Of a stretch of 64,000 nucleotides of DNA, positions 1-8,119 are shown one piece after another. The stretch comes from Lentzea pudingi. GTDB lineage: Bacteria; Actinomycetota; Actinomycetes; Mycobacteriales; Pseudonocardiaceae. Positions within the stretch are counted from its first letter, which is position 1; every line of letters starts with the position of its first letter. The stretch covers positions 499,366-563,365 of the forward strand of contig NZ_BMNC01000001.1 of NCBI RefSeq assembly GCF_014646255.1. Reading direction: 5' to 3'. The notes under the pieces are model-generated. The model was given only the letters and a program-made list of their open reading frames with translations. It was not told where the DNA came from and made no database searches. Position numbers and translations under genes: made by a program.

Positions 1-2
1 AC

Positions 3-647
3 TACCGCAAGGGGTACGGCTACGCCTACGGGTTCTCGGTGCCGCTGACCGAGCCCGACCGGTTCGTCACCGGTTCCGACGGGGTGATCACGACCGGCGC
101 CGACATGGCCAAGTGGCTTGCCGCGCAGCCGAGACTCCAGCCGCGGGACGGGATGGGCTGGAAGGCCGACCAGCAGGGACGGTTGCGGCACAACGGGATC
201 TGGTTCACGGGCACGGCCGGTCAGCTGCTGACGGCGTCCGGGTACGGCATCGCGGTCATGTCCAACAGCGGGTTCACGCTCGGCAACGAGGGCACGTACC
301 TGCTCGAGAACGGGATCGCCGCGATCCTCGACGGCACCGAACCCGAGGAGCCGGAGTCCTACCGGCTGCTGATCGACCTGGTGCTCGCCGGGCTCACGCT
401 CCTGTCAGTCGGACTGGGGATCCGTGCGTTGCGGCGGCCGAGGAGGTTCCACAAGGCGTGGCAGGTGTTCAGGTTCGTGCCGCTGGGCGTGCTGCTGGCG
501 GCGCCGACGTTGCTGGGGCTGCTGTACGGCGGTGGGCGCGACATCACTTTCTTCCAACTGGCGCACTACTCGCTGCCTCTTGTGGTGTGGTTGGGCGTGT
601 CCAGTGCGATGAACACGAGTCTGGCGGTCGTGAGGTGGGTGCGTTGA
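3..647 (+). CDS. Serine hydrolase (beta-lactamase/PBP-like), C-terminal part with membrane anchor
   Basis: The gene enters from outside the window, so the serine nucleophile region is missing; 214 C-terminal residues are visible. The first half resembles the end of a class C beta-lactamase/penicillin-binding-protein fold, with an HNGIWFTGTAG stretch where such enzymes carry their third active-site motif (usually HxG or KTG). The second half has three hydrophobic segments (LVLAGLTLLSVG, VPLGVLLAAPTLLG, HYSLPLVVWLGV) separated by a basic loop, so the enzyme is probably membrane-tethered with the catalytic part outside. Its stop overlaps the TTG start of the downstream histidine kinase, so enzyme, kinase and regulator are likely one operon. 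A link to cell-wall sensing is inference. Confidence 0.7.
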   Translation, partial: YRKGYGYAYGFSVPLTEPDRFVTGSDGVITTGADMAKWLAAQPRLQPRDGMGWKADQQGRLRHNGIWFTGTAGQLLTASGYGIAVMSNSGFTLGNEGTYLLENGIAAILDGTEPEEPESYRLLIDLVLAGLTLLSVGLGIRALRRPRRFHKAWQVFRFVPLGVLLAAPTLLGLLYGGGRDITFFQLAHYSLPLVVWLGVSSAMNTSLAVVRWVR

Positions 648-1504
648 GGGTCGTGGCGCTCGCGGGCTGCGTGGCGACGGCGTTGGGCATGTCGTTCCTC
701 ATGGACAGGAACGTGCCGCCGTGGACGGTCGGAGTGTGCGCCGGGCTGTTCGTCGCCGCCTTCCTGCTCGGCCGGCGGAGGGCGCCCGGCTGGCCCGCGA
801 TCCTGTTCGCCGCGGGCCTCATCGGGCTCACACAGCTGGTCGTCGTCGGCCTGGCGGTGGCGCTGCCGTGGTTCCTCGGGCGGGCCGCCGGGCAGCAGGC
901 CGCGTTGGCCGCGGCCGAGGTCGAGGCCGCTCACCTGCGGGAACGCACCCGGATCGCGCACGAGGTGCACGACATGCTCGGCCACGAGCTGAGCCTGCTC
1001 GCGTTGCAGGCGGGCGCGCTGGAGATGACCCTGCCACCCGAGCACCAGGCCGCCGCGGCCCGGCTCAGGATGACGGCCTCGGACGCCACGGAACGGCTGT
1101 CCGCGCTGGTGTTCCTGCTGCGCGACGGCGAACCGCCCGCGGTGACCGACCTGCGGGACCTGGTGGACCGCGCGGTCGCCGCCGGGATGAGCGTGGAGTT
1201 CACAGTGGAGGGTGACATCCCGTCCACTGTGGAGCGCACCGTGCACCGGGTGGTGCAGGAGGCGCTGACGAACGCGGCCAAGCACGCGCCCAGGTCCGCG
1301 GTGGAGGTGAGGGTGACGTCGGCGCAGGGCAGCACCGTGGTCGAGGTCGGCAACGAGGCGGGGCCGCGCCGGGGCGCGGGCAGCCGGCTGGGCCTGGTCG
1401 CGTTGCGGGAACGGGTGCGGATCGCGGGCGGTACGCTCCGGGTCGGCCGCGGCGAGGGCCGGTTCGAGCTGGTCGCGACGGTGCCGCACACGGGGGAGCT
1501 GTGA
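644..1504 (+). CDS. Two-component sensor histidine kinase, NarL/DesK type
   Basis: A 286-residue HisKA_3-type kinase. About three hydrophobic segments fill residues 1-78, followed by a short coiled stretch. The phosphoacceptor box RIAHEVHDMLGHELS has the acceptor His at about 109. The ATPase domain shows the N-box VVQEALTNAAKHAP and a glycine box RLGLVALRERV. A TTG start at 644 is chosen because GAGGTGGG lies just upstream at good spacing and it overlaps the preceding stop; GTG at 635 is the alternative. The stop overlaps the GTG of the response regulator (GTGA). The short N-terminus suggests it senses within the membrane or with a partner, possibly the upstream serine hydrolase (inference). 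Confidence 0.9.
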   Translation: MRVVALAGCVATALGMSFLMDRNVPPWTVGVCAGLFVAAFLLGRRRAPGWPAILFAAGLIGLTQLVVVGLAVALPWFLGRAAGQQAALAAAEVEAAHLRERTRIAHEVHDMLGHELSLLALQAGALEMTLPPEHQAAAARLRMTASDATERLSALVFLLRDGEPPAVTDLRDLVDRAVAAGMSVEFTVEGDIPSTVERTVHRVVQEALTNAAKHAPRSAVEVRVTSAQGSTVVEVGNEAGPRRGAGSRLGLVALRERVRIAGGTLRVGRGEGRFELVATVPHTGEL

Positions 1505-2130
1505 TCCGGGTACTGCTCGCGGACGACGAGGTGCTGGTGCGGGCCGGGGTGCGCGCCATCCTCGGCTCCGATCCCGGACTCGAGGTCGTCGCGGAGGCGG
1601 CCGACGGGCGCGAGGCGATCGACCTCGCGTTGAAGCACCGGCCCGACGTCGTGCTGATGGACATCCGGATGCCGCGCCTCGACGGGCTGGAGGCGGCGCG
1701 CGAGCTGGCGAAGCTCGGGTTCGGTGTCGCGATGCTGACGACGTTCAACGACGACGGCTACCTGGAACGCGCGCTCGACGGTGGCGCGCGCGGGTTCCTG
1801 CTGAAGTCGGGGGATCCGCGCGAACTGGTCGCGGGCGTGCACGCGCTGGCGTCCGGTGGCGCGTACCTGGCGCCGAAGGTGGCGGCCCGGATGATCACGC
1901 GGTTCCGCGGCGGGCGGGTCGGGCAGGCGCGGTCGCGGGTCGAGTCGCTGACCGCGCGGGAACGCGACGTGCTCGCGTTGCTGGGCCAGGGCCTGTCGAA
2001 CGCGCAGATCGCCCGGCGCCTCGACCTGGTCGAGGGCACGGTGAAGGGGCACGTGAGCGCGATCCTGAGCCGCCTGGGCGCGGAGAACCGCGTCCAGGCG
2101 GCCATCGTCGCCCACGAAGCAGGCCTCTAG
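1501..2130 (+). CDS. LuxR/NarL-family response regulator
   Basis: A 209-residue partner of the kinase whose stop codon it overlaps. The receiver domain occupies residues 1-120, with acidic Asp8/Asp9, phospho-acceptor Asp54 in VLMDIRMPRLDG, and the conserved Lys in FLLKSGDP. The C-terminal LuxR helix-turn-helix starts near LTARERDVLALLGQGLSN and includes GTVKGHVSAIL, the recognition-helix region. The probable role is to bind DNA when phosphorylated. Its targets are not visible, but the upstream membrane hydrolase is an obvious candidate (inference). The converging aldehyde dehydrogenase ends 6 bp downstream. Confidence 0.92.
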   Translation: MIRVLLADDEVLVRAGVRAILGSDPGLEVVAEAADGREAIDLALKHRPDVVLMDIRMPRLDGLEAARELAKLGFGVAMLTTFNDDGYLERALDGGARGFLLKSGDPRELVAGVHALASGGAYLAPKVAARMITRFRGGRVGQARSRVESLTARERDVLALLGQGLSNAQIARRLDLVEGTVKGHVSAILSRLGAENRVQAAIVAHEAGL

Positions 2131-2136
2131 GAGCGT

Positions 2137-3582
2137 CTAGAAGGGGAAGTGCCCGTGCTCGCTGGCGATCGTCACCCAGCGGGTCACGGAGAACGCCTCG
2201 ATGCCCCAGCGGCCACCGAACCTGCCGTAGCCGCTCGACTTCACGCCACCGAACGGCGCCTGCGGCTCGTCGTCGACCGTCTGGTTGCCGACGTGCACGA
2301 TGCCGGTGCGGATGCGGTGCGCCAGGCCGAGTCCGCGCCGTGAGTCCTCGGTGAGGATGCCCGCGGTGAGGCCGTGCTCGGTGTCGTTCGCGATGGCCAC
2401 GGCCTCGTCGTCGTCCGCGACGGGCACGACGACGACGGCCGGGCCGAAGATCTCCTCCTGGAACACGCGCATCTGCGGCGTGACGCCGTCGAGCACGGTC
2501 GCGCCGCCGTCGCCGCCCGCCCGCACGGTGGCGCCGTTCGCGACCGCGTCCTCCACCAGCGCGGCGACCCGTGCGGCCGACCGGGGGTTGATCACCGGGC
2601 CGATCACGGTGCCGGTGTCGGAGGGGTCGCCGTGCGGCAGCGAACCGACCTTGGCGGCGAGCTTCGCGGTGAACTCCTCGGCCACGGACCGGTGCACCAG
2701 GATGCGGTCCGTCGACATGCAGATCTGGCCCGCGTTGTGGAAGGCGCCGAACGTCGCCGCGTCGACCGCGTGGTCGAGGTCGGCGTCGTCGAGCACCAGC
2801 AACGAGTTCTTGCCGCCGAGCTCCAGCACGGCGGGCTTGAGGTGTTGTGCCGCAAGGGTTCCGACGATCCGGCCGACCTCGGTGGACCCGGTGAAGTTCA
2901 CGGCCCGCACGCGGGAGTCGGTGATCAGCGCCTCGGCCACCGCCGCCGCGTCCTCGGGGGCGTTCGTGACGACGTTGAGCACGCCCGCAGGCAACCCGGC
3001 CTCGTGCAGCACGTCCGCGATGAACAGCCCGGCCGCGATCGGCGCGTCCTCACTGGGCTTGAGCACCACGGTGTTCCCGGCGGCGATCGGCGCGGCCACG
3101 GCCCGCGTGCTCAGGATGACCGGCGCGTTCCACGGCGCGAACGCCGCGATCACGCCGAGCGGCTCCCGCACCGCCAGCGACAGCTGACCGGGAACCTCCG
3201 TCGTCAGCACCTCGCCGACGGGCTGGGTGACCGCCGCGGCGGCCTCGCGCAGGATGTTCGCCGCGAGCATGACGTTGAACCCGGCCCATCCGCCGACACC
3301 GCCGACCTCGGCGGCCATCAGGGCGACGACCTCGGGTGTTTTGGACTCCAGCACGTCCGCGGCCCGCAGCAGGATCCCGCGCTTCACCGACGGTGACGTG
3401 GCCGCCCATCCGGCGAAGGCCTGCTCGGCCGCGTCGACGGCCCGTGCGACGTCCGCGGGCCCGGCCGCCGCCACGACGGCGTGGACCTCGCCGGTGAAGG
3501 GGTTGAGGTCGTCGGTGGTGCGGCCGTCCAGCGCGGGAACGCTGTCGCCGCCGATGAGGAGCTCACGCTTTTCGCTTGCCAC
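2137..3582 (-). CDS. NAD(P)-dependent aldehyde dehydrogenase, aromatic-aldehyde type
   Basis: A 481-residue ALDH-superfamily enzyme that oxidises an aldehyde to the acid with NAD(P). Catalytic residues are present: Asn152 in FAPWNAP, Lys175 in VVLKPSED, Glu254 in LELGGKNS and nucleophile Cys288 in GQICMSTDR. The GQICMSTDR sequence is typical of the vanillin/salicylaldehyde/benzaldehyde dehydrogenase branch, so an aromatic substrate is likely but not proven. It starts with GTG. The gene lies 29 bp downstream of an IclR regulator on the same strand; IclR proteins commonly control aromatic catabolism, so the two probably form one autoregulated unit. Confidence 0.9.
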   Translation of the reverse strand: MASEKRELLIGGDSVPALDGRTTDDLNPFTGEVHAVVAAAGPADVARAVDAAEQAFAGWAATSPSVKRGILLRAADVLESKTPEVVALMAAEVGGVGGWAGFNVMLAANILREAAAAVTQPVGEVLTTEVPGQLSLAVREPLGVIAAFAPWNAPVILSTRAVAAPIAAGNTVVLKPSEDAPIAAGLFIADVLHEAGLPAGVLNVVTNAPEDAAAVAEALITDSRVRAVNFTGSTEVGRIVGTLAAQHLKPAVLELGGKNSLLVLDDADLDHAVDAATFGAFHNAGQICMSTDRILVHRSVAEEFTAKLAAKVGSLPHGDPSDTGTVIGPVINPRSAARVAALVEDAVANGATVRAGGDGGATVLDGVTPQMRVFQEEIFGPAVVVVPVADDDEAVAIANDTEHGLTAGILTEDSRRGLGLAHRIRTGIVHVGNQTVDDEPQAPFGGVKSSGYGRFGGRWGIEAFSVTRWVTIASEHGHFPF

Positions 3583-3611
3583 GAGCAGGATCTAAGCCGC
3601 AGGCGGCCTGA

Positions 3612-4373
3612 TCATCCAAGTCCGGCTTCCGGTGGGTGGAAACCGGGCTCCAGCATCCGCGCGATGCCGCGGGCCGCCACCTGCAGCGCCGCGACCAGCC
3701 GGGCGCGCACGTTGCGCAGGTCGGGCACCACGATCCCGAGCGCCGCCACGACGTGCCCGTGCACCTCGACCGGCACCCCGACGCTGCACGCGCCGAGCGT
3801 CATCTCCTCGAACGTCTGCGCGTACCCGTCCCGTCGGATCCGGTGCAGCTGGGCTCGCATCCGTCCGGGCTCGGTGACCGTGAACGCCGTGAGCCGCGTC
3901 AGGCCGTGCGTCAGCACCTCGTCCTGCACCTCCGCGGGCGCGTGCGCGAGCAACACCTTGCCCACCCCGGTCGCGTGCAACGGCAGCCGGCTCCCGGTGG
4001 TGCTCACGATCGGCACGGACGCGTGCCCGGAGACCCGGTCGAGGTACAGGACCTCGGTGCCCTCCCGCACGGCCAGGTGCACCACCGCTCGCGTCGCCGC
4101 GTGGATGTCGTGCAGGAACGGCTCCGCGACCCGGCTCAGGTCGACCTCTCCGGCCGCGAGCAGCCCGAGCCGCCAGATCCGCCGGCCGATGACGTACTCC
4201 CCGGAGTCGAGCCGCCGCACCGCGCCCCATTCCGCCAGTTCGGCGAGCAGCCGGTGGGTGGTGCTGACCGGCAAGCCGCTGCGCCGTGCGATGCCGCTCA
4301 GGGTCTGGCGGCGGTGCCTGCTGTCGAAGGTGCCGAGCAGCGACAGCAGCTTGGAGGAGACGGTGGCGGCCAC
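3612..4373 (-). CDS. IclR-family transcriptional regulator
   Basis: About 253 residues from GTG at 4373. The N-terminal winged helix includes SKLLSLLGTFDS and SGIARRSGLPVSTTHRLL, followed by the IclR ligand-binding domain (LHATGVGKVLLAHAP and the conserved GACSVGVPV). The start is uncertain: an in-frame GTG at 4442 would add 23 residues, but 4373 puts the helix-turn-helix at the usual distance from the N-terminus. Aldehyde dehydrogenase follows on the same strand and a phosphotransferase gene diverges upstream. Binding of an aromatic effector is family-based inference. Confidence 0.88.
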   Translation of the reverse strand: MAATVSSKLLSLLGTFDSRHRRQTLSGIARRSGLPVSTTHRLLAELAEWGAVRRLDSGEYVIGRRIWRLGLLAAGEVDLSRVAEPFLHDIHAATRAVVHLAVREGTEVLYLDRVSGHASVPIVSTTGSRLPLHATGVGKVLLAHAPAEVQDEVLTHGLTRLTAFTVTEPGRMRAQLHRIRRDGYAQTFEEMTLGACSVGVPVEVHGHVVAALGIVVPDLRNVRARLVAALQVAARGIARMLEPGFHPPEAGLG

Positions 4374-4577
4374 ACCCGGATTCTGCCCGGTCCGTTCCAG
4401 CTCGACCGGGAAGACGCACGCGGGTCCTCCGGCCGGGTGCACAGCACCACCGCGCGCCACGGAGTCGGTGGAGCTGATCGACGAGGTCCTGGGCATCCCC
4501 GTGAGACCGGCAGCCTCGTGGACCGCCGAGGGGAAAGTCGCTTCGGGCGCGCGGGAGTTGCTGATAACACTGGGCGC

Positions 4578-5315
4578 GTGACTTATCTCGGTGAAGGCTG
4601 GGACAGCACGGCCGTCCTGGTCGGCGGGCGCTGGGTGGAACGACGGCCGCGCCGCCCGGAGATCGGGCCGCAGCTCCTGCGCGAGTCGGTGGTCATGCCG
4701 TGGCTCGCACCCCGGCTGCCCCTGCCCGTCCCGGTGCCCGTGGTCGTGTCGGAGGACCCGGTGGTGGTGCGGCACGAGCTGGTGCCGGGCGGGGAAGTGG
4801 CGTCGCTCGACGCCGTCCAGGGCCGTCAGCTCGGCGAGTTCCTGCGCGCCCTGCACGCGGCCCCTGTCGCCGAAGCCGCCGAACGTGGCGTCGGCACGCT
4901 GCGGCTCCCGCTCGAACGCTTCCGCGCCGAGGTGCGGGTACCCGGCGGTGAGGCGCTGCTGGCGCGGCTCGACGGCCTGCCCGCCGACACGCTCGTCCAC
5001 GGCGACCTCGGCCCTGAGCACGTGCTGGGCCGCGACGGCGTGCTGACCGGCGTGATCGACTTCGGCGACCTGCACGTCGGCGACGCGGCCATCGACCTCG
5101 CGTGGGCACTGCACTGCACACCGCCCGGGTTCGCCGCCGCCCTCGCCGAGACCTACGGGGTCACGCCCGCGCTGCGGGAGCGGGCGTTGATCTGGCACCA
5201 GCTCGGGCCGTGGCACGAAGTCCTGCACGGCAACGACATCGGCGACCAGGAGGTCGCGAAGATTGGGCTGGCCGGAGTAGTGCGGCGGTTGGAGATCGGG
5301 GTATCCCCGACCTGA
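4578..5315 (+). CDS. Aminoglycoside phosphotransferase (APH)-fold protein
   Basis: A 245-residue small-molecule-kinase fold. It keeps the Brenner-type catalytic segment LVHGDLGPEHVL (His141-Asp143) and the metal-binding GVIDFGD (Asp161), and lacks long insertions. The GTG start at 4578 begins the conserved reading VTYLGEGWDSTA, a typical N-terminal strand for this group. It diverges from the IclR gene. Members phosphorylate antibiotics, choline, homoserine or other hydroxyl compounds. Nothing here fixes the substrate, so antibiotic resistance should not be assumed. Confidence 0.82.
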   Translation: MTYLGEGWDSTAVLVGGRWVERRPRRPEIGPQLLRESVVMPWLAPRLPLPVPVPVVVSEDPVVVRHELVPGGEVASLDAVQGRQLGEFLRALHAAPVAEAAERGVGTLRLPLERFRAEVRVPGGEALLARLDGLPADTLVHGDLGPEHVLGRDGVLTGVIDFGDLHVGDAAIDLAWALHCTPPGFAAALAETYGVTPALRERALIWHQLGPWHEVLHGNDIGDQEVAKIGLAGVVRRLEIGVSPT

Positions 5316-5338
5316 CAGCCACTTCCGAGGAGGACGAG

Positions 5339-5491
5339 ATGCCCTGGGTTCGCCAGCACCGCCGCAGCCGCCCCTACAGCTGGTTCGGCTCGACGACGGT
5401 CCGCCGCCACTACCGCAGGCCGCAGGGTTCGATGTGGATCGTGGTCGCCGCCGTGCTCGCCGTGATCCTGCTGCTCGTCGTCCTGTTCTGA
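5339..5491 (+). CDS. 50-residue basic single-span membrane protein
   Basis: An ATG start preceded by a strong GAGGAGG ribosome site. The first 30 residues are very basic and aromatic (RQHRRSRPYSWFGS, VRRHYRRPQG), and the last 18 are a clean hydrophobic span (WIVVAAVLAVILLLVVLF) ending at the stop. The layout predicts a tail-anchored or N-in membrane microprotein. I do not recognise the family. It sits 23 bp after the phosphotransferase gene and may be cotranscribed. Confidence 0.6.
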   Translation: MPWVRQHRRSRPYSWFGSTTVRRHYRRPQGSMWIVVAAVLAVILLLVVLF

Positions 5492-5506
5492 GGGTAGTGT
5501 CGGGGC

Positions 5507-5683
5507 ATGGGACAGTTGGGCGAGTTGTTCCCGGGCCCCAAGGTCCGCCGCGAGGCGACGGACGCGGGCACGGGTGAGGACTACGAGGAGACCGGGCCGC
5601 TCGACCTCACGGCGGGCGCGGTCCGGCTGAGGCCGCGGCCGAAGCCGGCGCCCGAACCGGAGAGCGCCGAGAGCACCGAGTGA
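5507..5683 (+). CDS. 58-residue hydrophilic small protein
   Basis: ATG start; the peptide begins MGQLGELFPGPKVRREA and continues with an acidic central part (GEDYEETGPLDL) and a Pro/Arg then Glu-rich tail ending ESAESTE. No membrane segment, cysteine or known motif is visible. The MGxLxELFPGP-type start followed by a PLDLTAG segment has the look of a conserved actinobacterial microprotein, but I cannot name a function. It lies between the membrane microprotein and the YdcF-type gene, all on the same strand with short gaps. GC-rich third positions support coding. Confidence 0.55.
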   Translation: MGQLGELFPGPKVRREATDAGTGEDYEETGPLDLTAGAVRLRPRPKPAPEPESAESTE

Positions 5684-5705
5684 TCACCGGTACTACCCTT
5701 GCCCG

Positions 5706-6701
5706 GTGCTAGCCGGGCTGCTCTTCCTCATCCCCGCCACCTTCTTCGTCGTCGGCGTGTTTCGTGACCGCCGGAGGCTCAGCAACGCCGTCTGGCTCGG
5801 CATCACGCTGGTGATGCTGCTCCTGCTGCTGGCCGAGGCCGGGCAGGACAACCCCGTGGTGAGCCTGCCGCTGCTGCTCGCGTTCGGGCTGGCGGTGCTG
5901 GGCCTGCTGCTGCTCCCGCTGGCGTTGCTGGCCAACGGGTTGGTGATGGTCCGCCGCGAGGGCCGCTCGCTGGGCAACCTGTTGTCGTTGCTCGCGGGCC
6001 TGGCCCTGTTCGGCGAGATGGTCTACTTCTTCTGGGGAATCGCCCAGCCCAACGACTGGATCCGCGGCTCCGCGATCGGGTTGTTCCTGGTGTCGGCGTA
6101 CATCGCGTTCCTGTTCGTGAGCCTGCTGCTGTACTCCGTGATCTACGGCCGCACCGGCCGCCGCCACGGGTTCGACGGCATCGTCGTGCTCGGCGCCGGC
6201 CTGATCGGCGACCGGGTGCCGAAGCTGCTCGCGAACCGGCTCGACCGCGCGATGCGGCTCTACCACCGCGACCGCGAGGCCGGCCGGTCGCCCGTCATCG
6301 TGGTGACGGGCGGCAAGGGCGCGGACGAACAGGTCTCCGAGGCGCTCGCCATGAGCCGGTACCTGTTCGAGCGCGGCGTGCCCGAGGGCGACGTGGTGCT
6401 GGAGGACCAGGCGACCACGACCGAGGAGAACCTCCGCTACAGCAAGGCTTTGCTCGCCGAACGAGGTCTCAACGGCCGGGTCGTCGCGGTCACGAACAAC
6501 TACCACGTGTTCCGCACCGCCGTGCTCTCCCGCAAGCAGGGCCTGCGGTTGCAGGTCATCGGCGCGCCGACGGCCTGGTACTTCGTGCCCAGCGCGTTCC
6601 TGCGGGAGTTCGTGGCGCTCCTGGTCCGCAATCCCGTCGTGCACGGCCTGGCGTGCGCCGTGCTGATGGCCGGCGGGCTCGCGCTGACCCAGATCGGCTG
6701 A
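5706..6701 (+). CDS. YdcF-family (DUF218) membrane protein
   Basis: 331 residues, GTG start. The first half holds about five transmembrane helices. The second half is a DUF218/YdcF domain (FDGIVVLGAGLIGDRVP, VIVVTGGKGADEQVSEA, TTTEENLRYSKALL, VVAVTNNYHVFRTA), followed by a final hydrophobic span. SanA/YdcF relatives are linked to envelope integrity and vancomycin tolerance, with an unknown reaction; a cell-envelope role is inference. The end of the gene contains a 14-bp tandem duplication that spans the stop codon. Confidence 0.88.
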   Translation: MLAGLLFLIPATFFVVGVFRDRRRLSNAVWLGITLVMLLLLLAEAGQDNPVVSLPLLLAFGLAVLGLLLLPLALLANGLVMVRREGRSLGNLLSLLAGLALFGEMVYFFWGIAQPNDWIRGSAIGLFLVSAYIAFLFVSLLLYSVIYGRTGRRHGFDGIVVLGAGLIGDRVPKLLANRLDRAMRLYHRDREAGRSPVIVVTGGKGADEQVSEALAMSRYLFERGVPEGDVVLEDQATTTEENLRYSKALLAERGLNGRVVAVTNNYHVFRTAVLSRKQGLRLQVIGAPTAWYFVPSAFLREFVALLVRNPVVHGLACAVLMAGGLALTQIG

Positions 6702-6711
6702 CCCAGATCGG
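6684..6711. repeat. Two tandem copies of a 14-bp unit across a stop codon
   Basis: The unit CTGACCCAGATCGG is present twice head to tail. The first copy encodes the last residues of the YdcF-type protein, its TGA is formed at the junction, and the second copy fills the gap to the converging DUF305 gene, whose stop codon begins at 6714. It looks like a recent slippage or duplication without coding effect. Confidence 0.8.
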
Positions 6712-7215
6712 CTAGCCCAGGAGCCCCTTCATCTCGGTGATCTCCTGCTGCTGCCCGTCGACGATCGCCTGGGCGAGCTTCTTGGCCTTCTCGTCCTGGC
6801 CCTGGGCCAGTTCGGTCCTCGCCATCTCGACGGCGCCCTCGTGGTGCTTGATCATCATGGTCAGCCAGAGCCGGTCGAACTCGGCGCCGCCGGCCTTCTC
6901 CAGCGCGGCCATGTCGTCGTGGCCCATCATCCCGGCCGCGTCGTGGCCCGCGTGGTCCTGCTTCGCGCCCCACTGCGCGAGCCACTCGTTGAGCTGCGTG
7001 ATCTCCGGGCCCTGGGCCTTCTCGATGCGCTGGGCGAGGTCGCGGACCTTGTCGTCGCTGCTCCGGGACGGTACGAGCTTCGCCATGTCCAACGCCTGCT
7101 CGTGGTGCGGGACCATGCCCTGCGCGAACGTGACGTCGGCGGCGGTGTTCGAAGGACTGCCGCAGGCGCTCAAAACGAGCATGCCGACGACAGCCCCGAT
7201 GAGGGACTTCTTCAC
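6712..7215 (-). CDS. DUF305 lipoprotein, probable metal-binding
   Basis: 167 residues with a lipoprotein signal (basic start, hydrophobic core, LSAC lipobox with Cys18). The DUF305 fold has the duplicated four-helix pattern: FAQGMVPHHEQALDMAK in the first half and LTMMIKHHEGAVEMARTE in the second, with a His/Met-rich middle (DHAGHDAAGMMGHDDM). The His and Met residues suggest copper or another soft metal at the outer face of the membrane. Its partner, a DUF6153 gene 52 bp upstream on the same strand, and the CsoR-like palindrome beyond it support a copper-responsive unit. Confidence 0.88.
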   Translation of the reverse strand: MKKSLIGAVVGMLVLSACGSPSNTAADVTFAQGMVPHHEQALDMAKLVPSRSSDDKVRDLAQRIEKAQGPEITQLNEWLAQWGAKQDHAGHDAAGMMGHDDMAALEKAGGAEFDRLWLTMMIKHHEGAVEMARTELAQGQDEKAKKLAQAIVDGQQQEITEMKGLLG

Positions 7216-7267
7216 GGGTTTCTTCTTCTCTCTGCGTTTGTGGACAGTGCCGGGTGGACTGACGAAC

Positions 7268-7594
7268 TCAGATCCGCAGCACGCAGAGAGTCGTGAGGAG
7301 CTGTCTTCCGCCTGGTGGCGGCCGTTGAGGAGTGCTCGGCGGCGTCTCGTCCGCGGGCTCGGCGAGCCGGGGGAGTGCCGTCCGGACCAGGAACCAGCCC
7401 AGGAGCACGACGGCGGCGGCGACCAGGACCGCGAGGCACAGGTGTGTCAGGTCGTGCTCGTGGGGCTGTTCTTCGTGGTGGGACATCGTGTGCGCGGCGT
7501 GCGGTGTCTCCGCCGCTGCGACGTGGTGCATCCCGACGACGGAGAAGACGAGCGCGCACAACAACACCCACTGGGTGAGCTTGCGCTTCGTCAT
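7268..7594 (-). CDS. DUF6153-type His-rich membrane protein
   Basis: 108 residues from ATG at 7594. An N-terminal hydrophobic span is followed by a His-rich extracytoplasmic stretch (MHHVAAAETPHAAHTMSHHEE and onward), a second span (LCLAVLVAAAVVLLGWFLV), then a Pro-rich tail. Such proteins are typically found next to DUF305 genes in actinobacteria. The histidines imply metal binding, but no mechanism is established. A longer reading frame upstream runs through the palindromic operator, so ATG at 7594 is the natural start. Confidence 0.75.
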   Translation of the reverse strand: MTKRKLTQWVLLCALVFSVVGMHHVAAAETPHAAHTMSHHEEQPHEHDLTHLCLAVLVAAAVVLLGWFLVRTALPRLAEPADETPPSTPQRPPPGGRQLLTTLCVLRI

Positions 7595-7629
7595 GGGCGC
7601 CACCCTACGGCGCCGAGGCTTGATACGGG

Positions 7630-7644
7630 TACCCCCTAGGGGTA
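7630..7644. promoter_or_regulatory. CsoR-like palindromic operator
   Basis: A perfect inverted repeat: TACCCC, a 3-bp CTA centre, then GGGGTA. It lies in the divergent gap between the DUF6153/DUF305 genes and the DUF4396 gene, only about 12 bp before the latter's ATG. The TAC-C-run/G-run-GTA architecture matches operators bound by CsoR/RcnR-type copper or nickel repressors. No csoR gene is in the window, so regulation would be in trans. Site identity is inferred from pattern and metal-type neighbours. Confidence 0.65.
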
Positions 7645-7655
7645 TATTCTCCGCC

Positions 7656-8114
7656 ATGGACCACCACACTCCCGCGAGTCTGACCCGGCAGGCGATCTCC
7701 GCGACGCTGCACTGCCTCACCGGCTGCGCGATCGGCGAGGTGCTCGGCATGGTCATCGGGACGGCGCTGGGCTGGAGCAACCTCGCCACGATCGTGCTGG
7801 CCGTGATGCTCGCCTTCGTGTTCGGCTACTCGCTGACGATCCGCCCGGTGCTGCGTTCGGGTCTCGCGTTCAAGGCGGCGCTCGGTGTCGCGCTGACGGC
7901 GGACACCGTGTCGATCGCGGTGATGGAGGTCGTCGACAACGCGGTGATGCTGCTCGTGCCCGGCGCGATGGACTCGGGCCTCGCGAACTGGGTGTTCTGG
8001 GCGGCGCTGGTGTTCTCGCTCGCCGTCGCGTTCGTGGTGACGGTGCCGGTGAACCGGTGGATGATCGCGCGCGGCAAGGGCCACGCGGTCGTCCACCAGC
8101 ACCACCGCCACTGA
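7656..8114 (+). CDS. DUF4396 membrane protein, probable metal-related
   Basis: 152 residues, ATG start right after the palindromic operator. The N-terminus has the family hallmark ATLHCLTGCAIGEVLGM (a Cys-x3-Cys pair entering the first membrane segment), followed by further helices (LATIVLAVMLAFVFGYS, FKAALGVALTADTVSIA, WVFWAALVFSLAVAFVV) and a His-rich C-terminus (HAVVHQHHRH). Cys and His at the membrane plus the operator suggest copper handling; this is inference, as DUF4396 has no settled function. Confidence 0.82.
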   Translation: MDHHTPASLTRQAISATLHCLTGCAIGEVLGMVIGTALGWSNLATIVLAVMLAFVFGYSLTIRPVLRSGLAFKAALGVALTADTVSIAVMEVVDNAVMLLVPGAMDSGLANWVFWAALVFSLAVAFVVTVPVNRWMIARGKGHAVVHQHHRH

Positions 8115-8119
8115 ACCGA

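Noticed and set aside
4578..5315. Antibiotic-resistance annotation for the APH-fold genes
   Set aside because: Catalytic motifs are shared by choline, homoserine and fructosamine kinases; the sequence cannot fix an antibiotic substrate.
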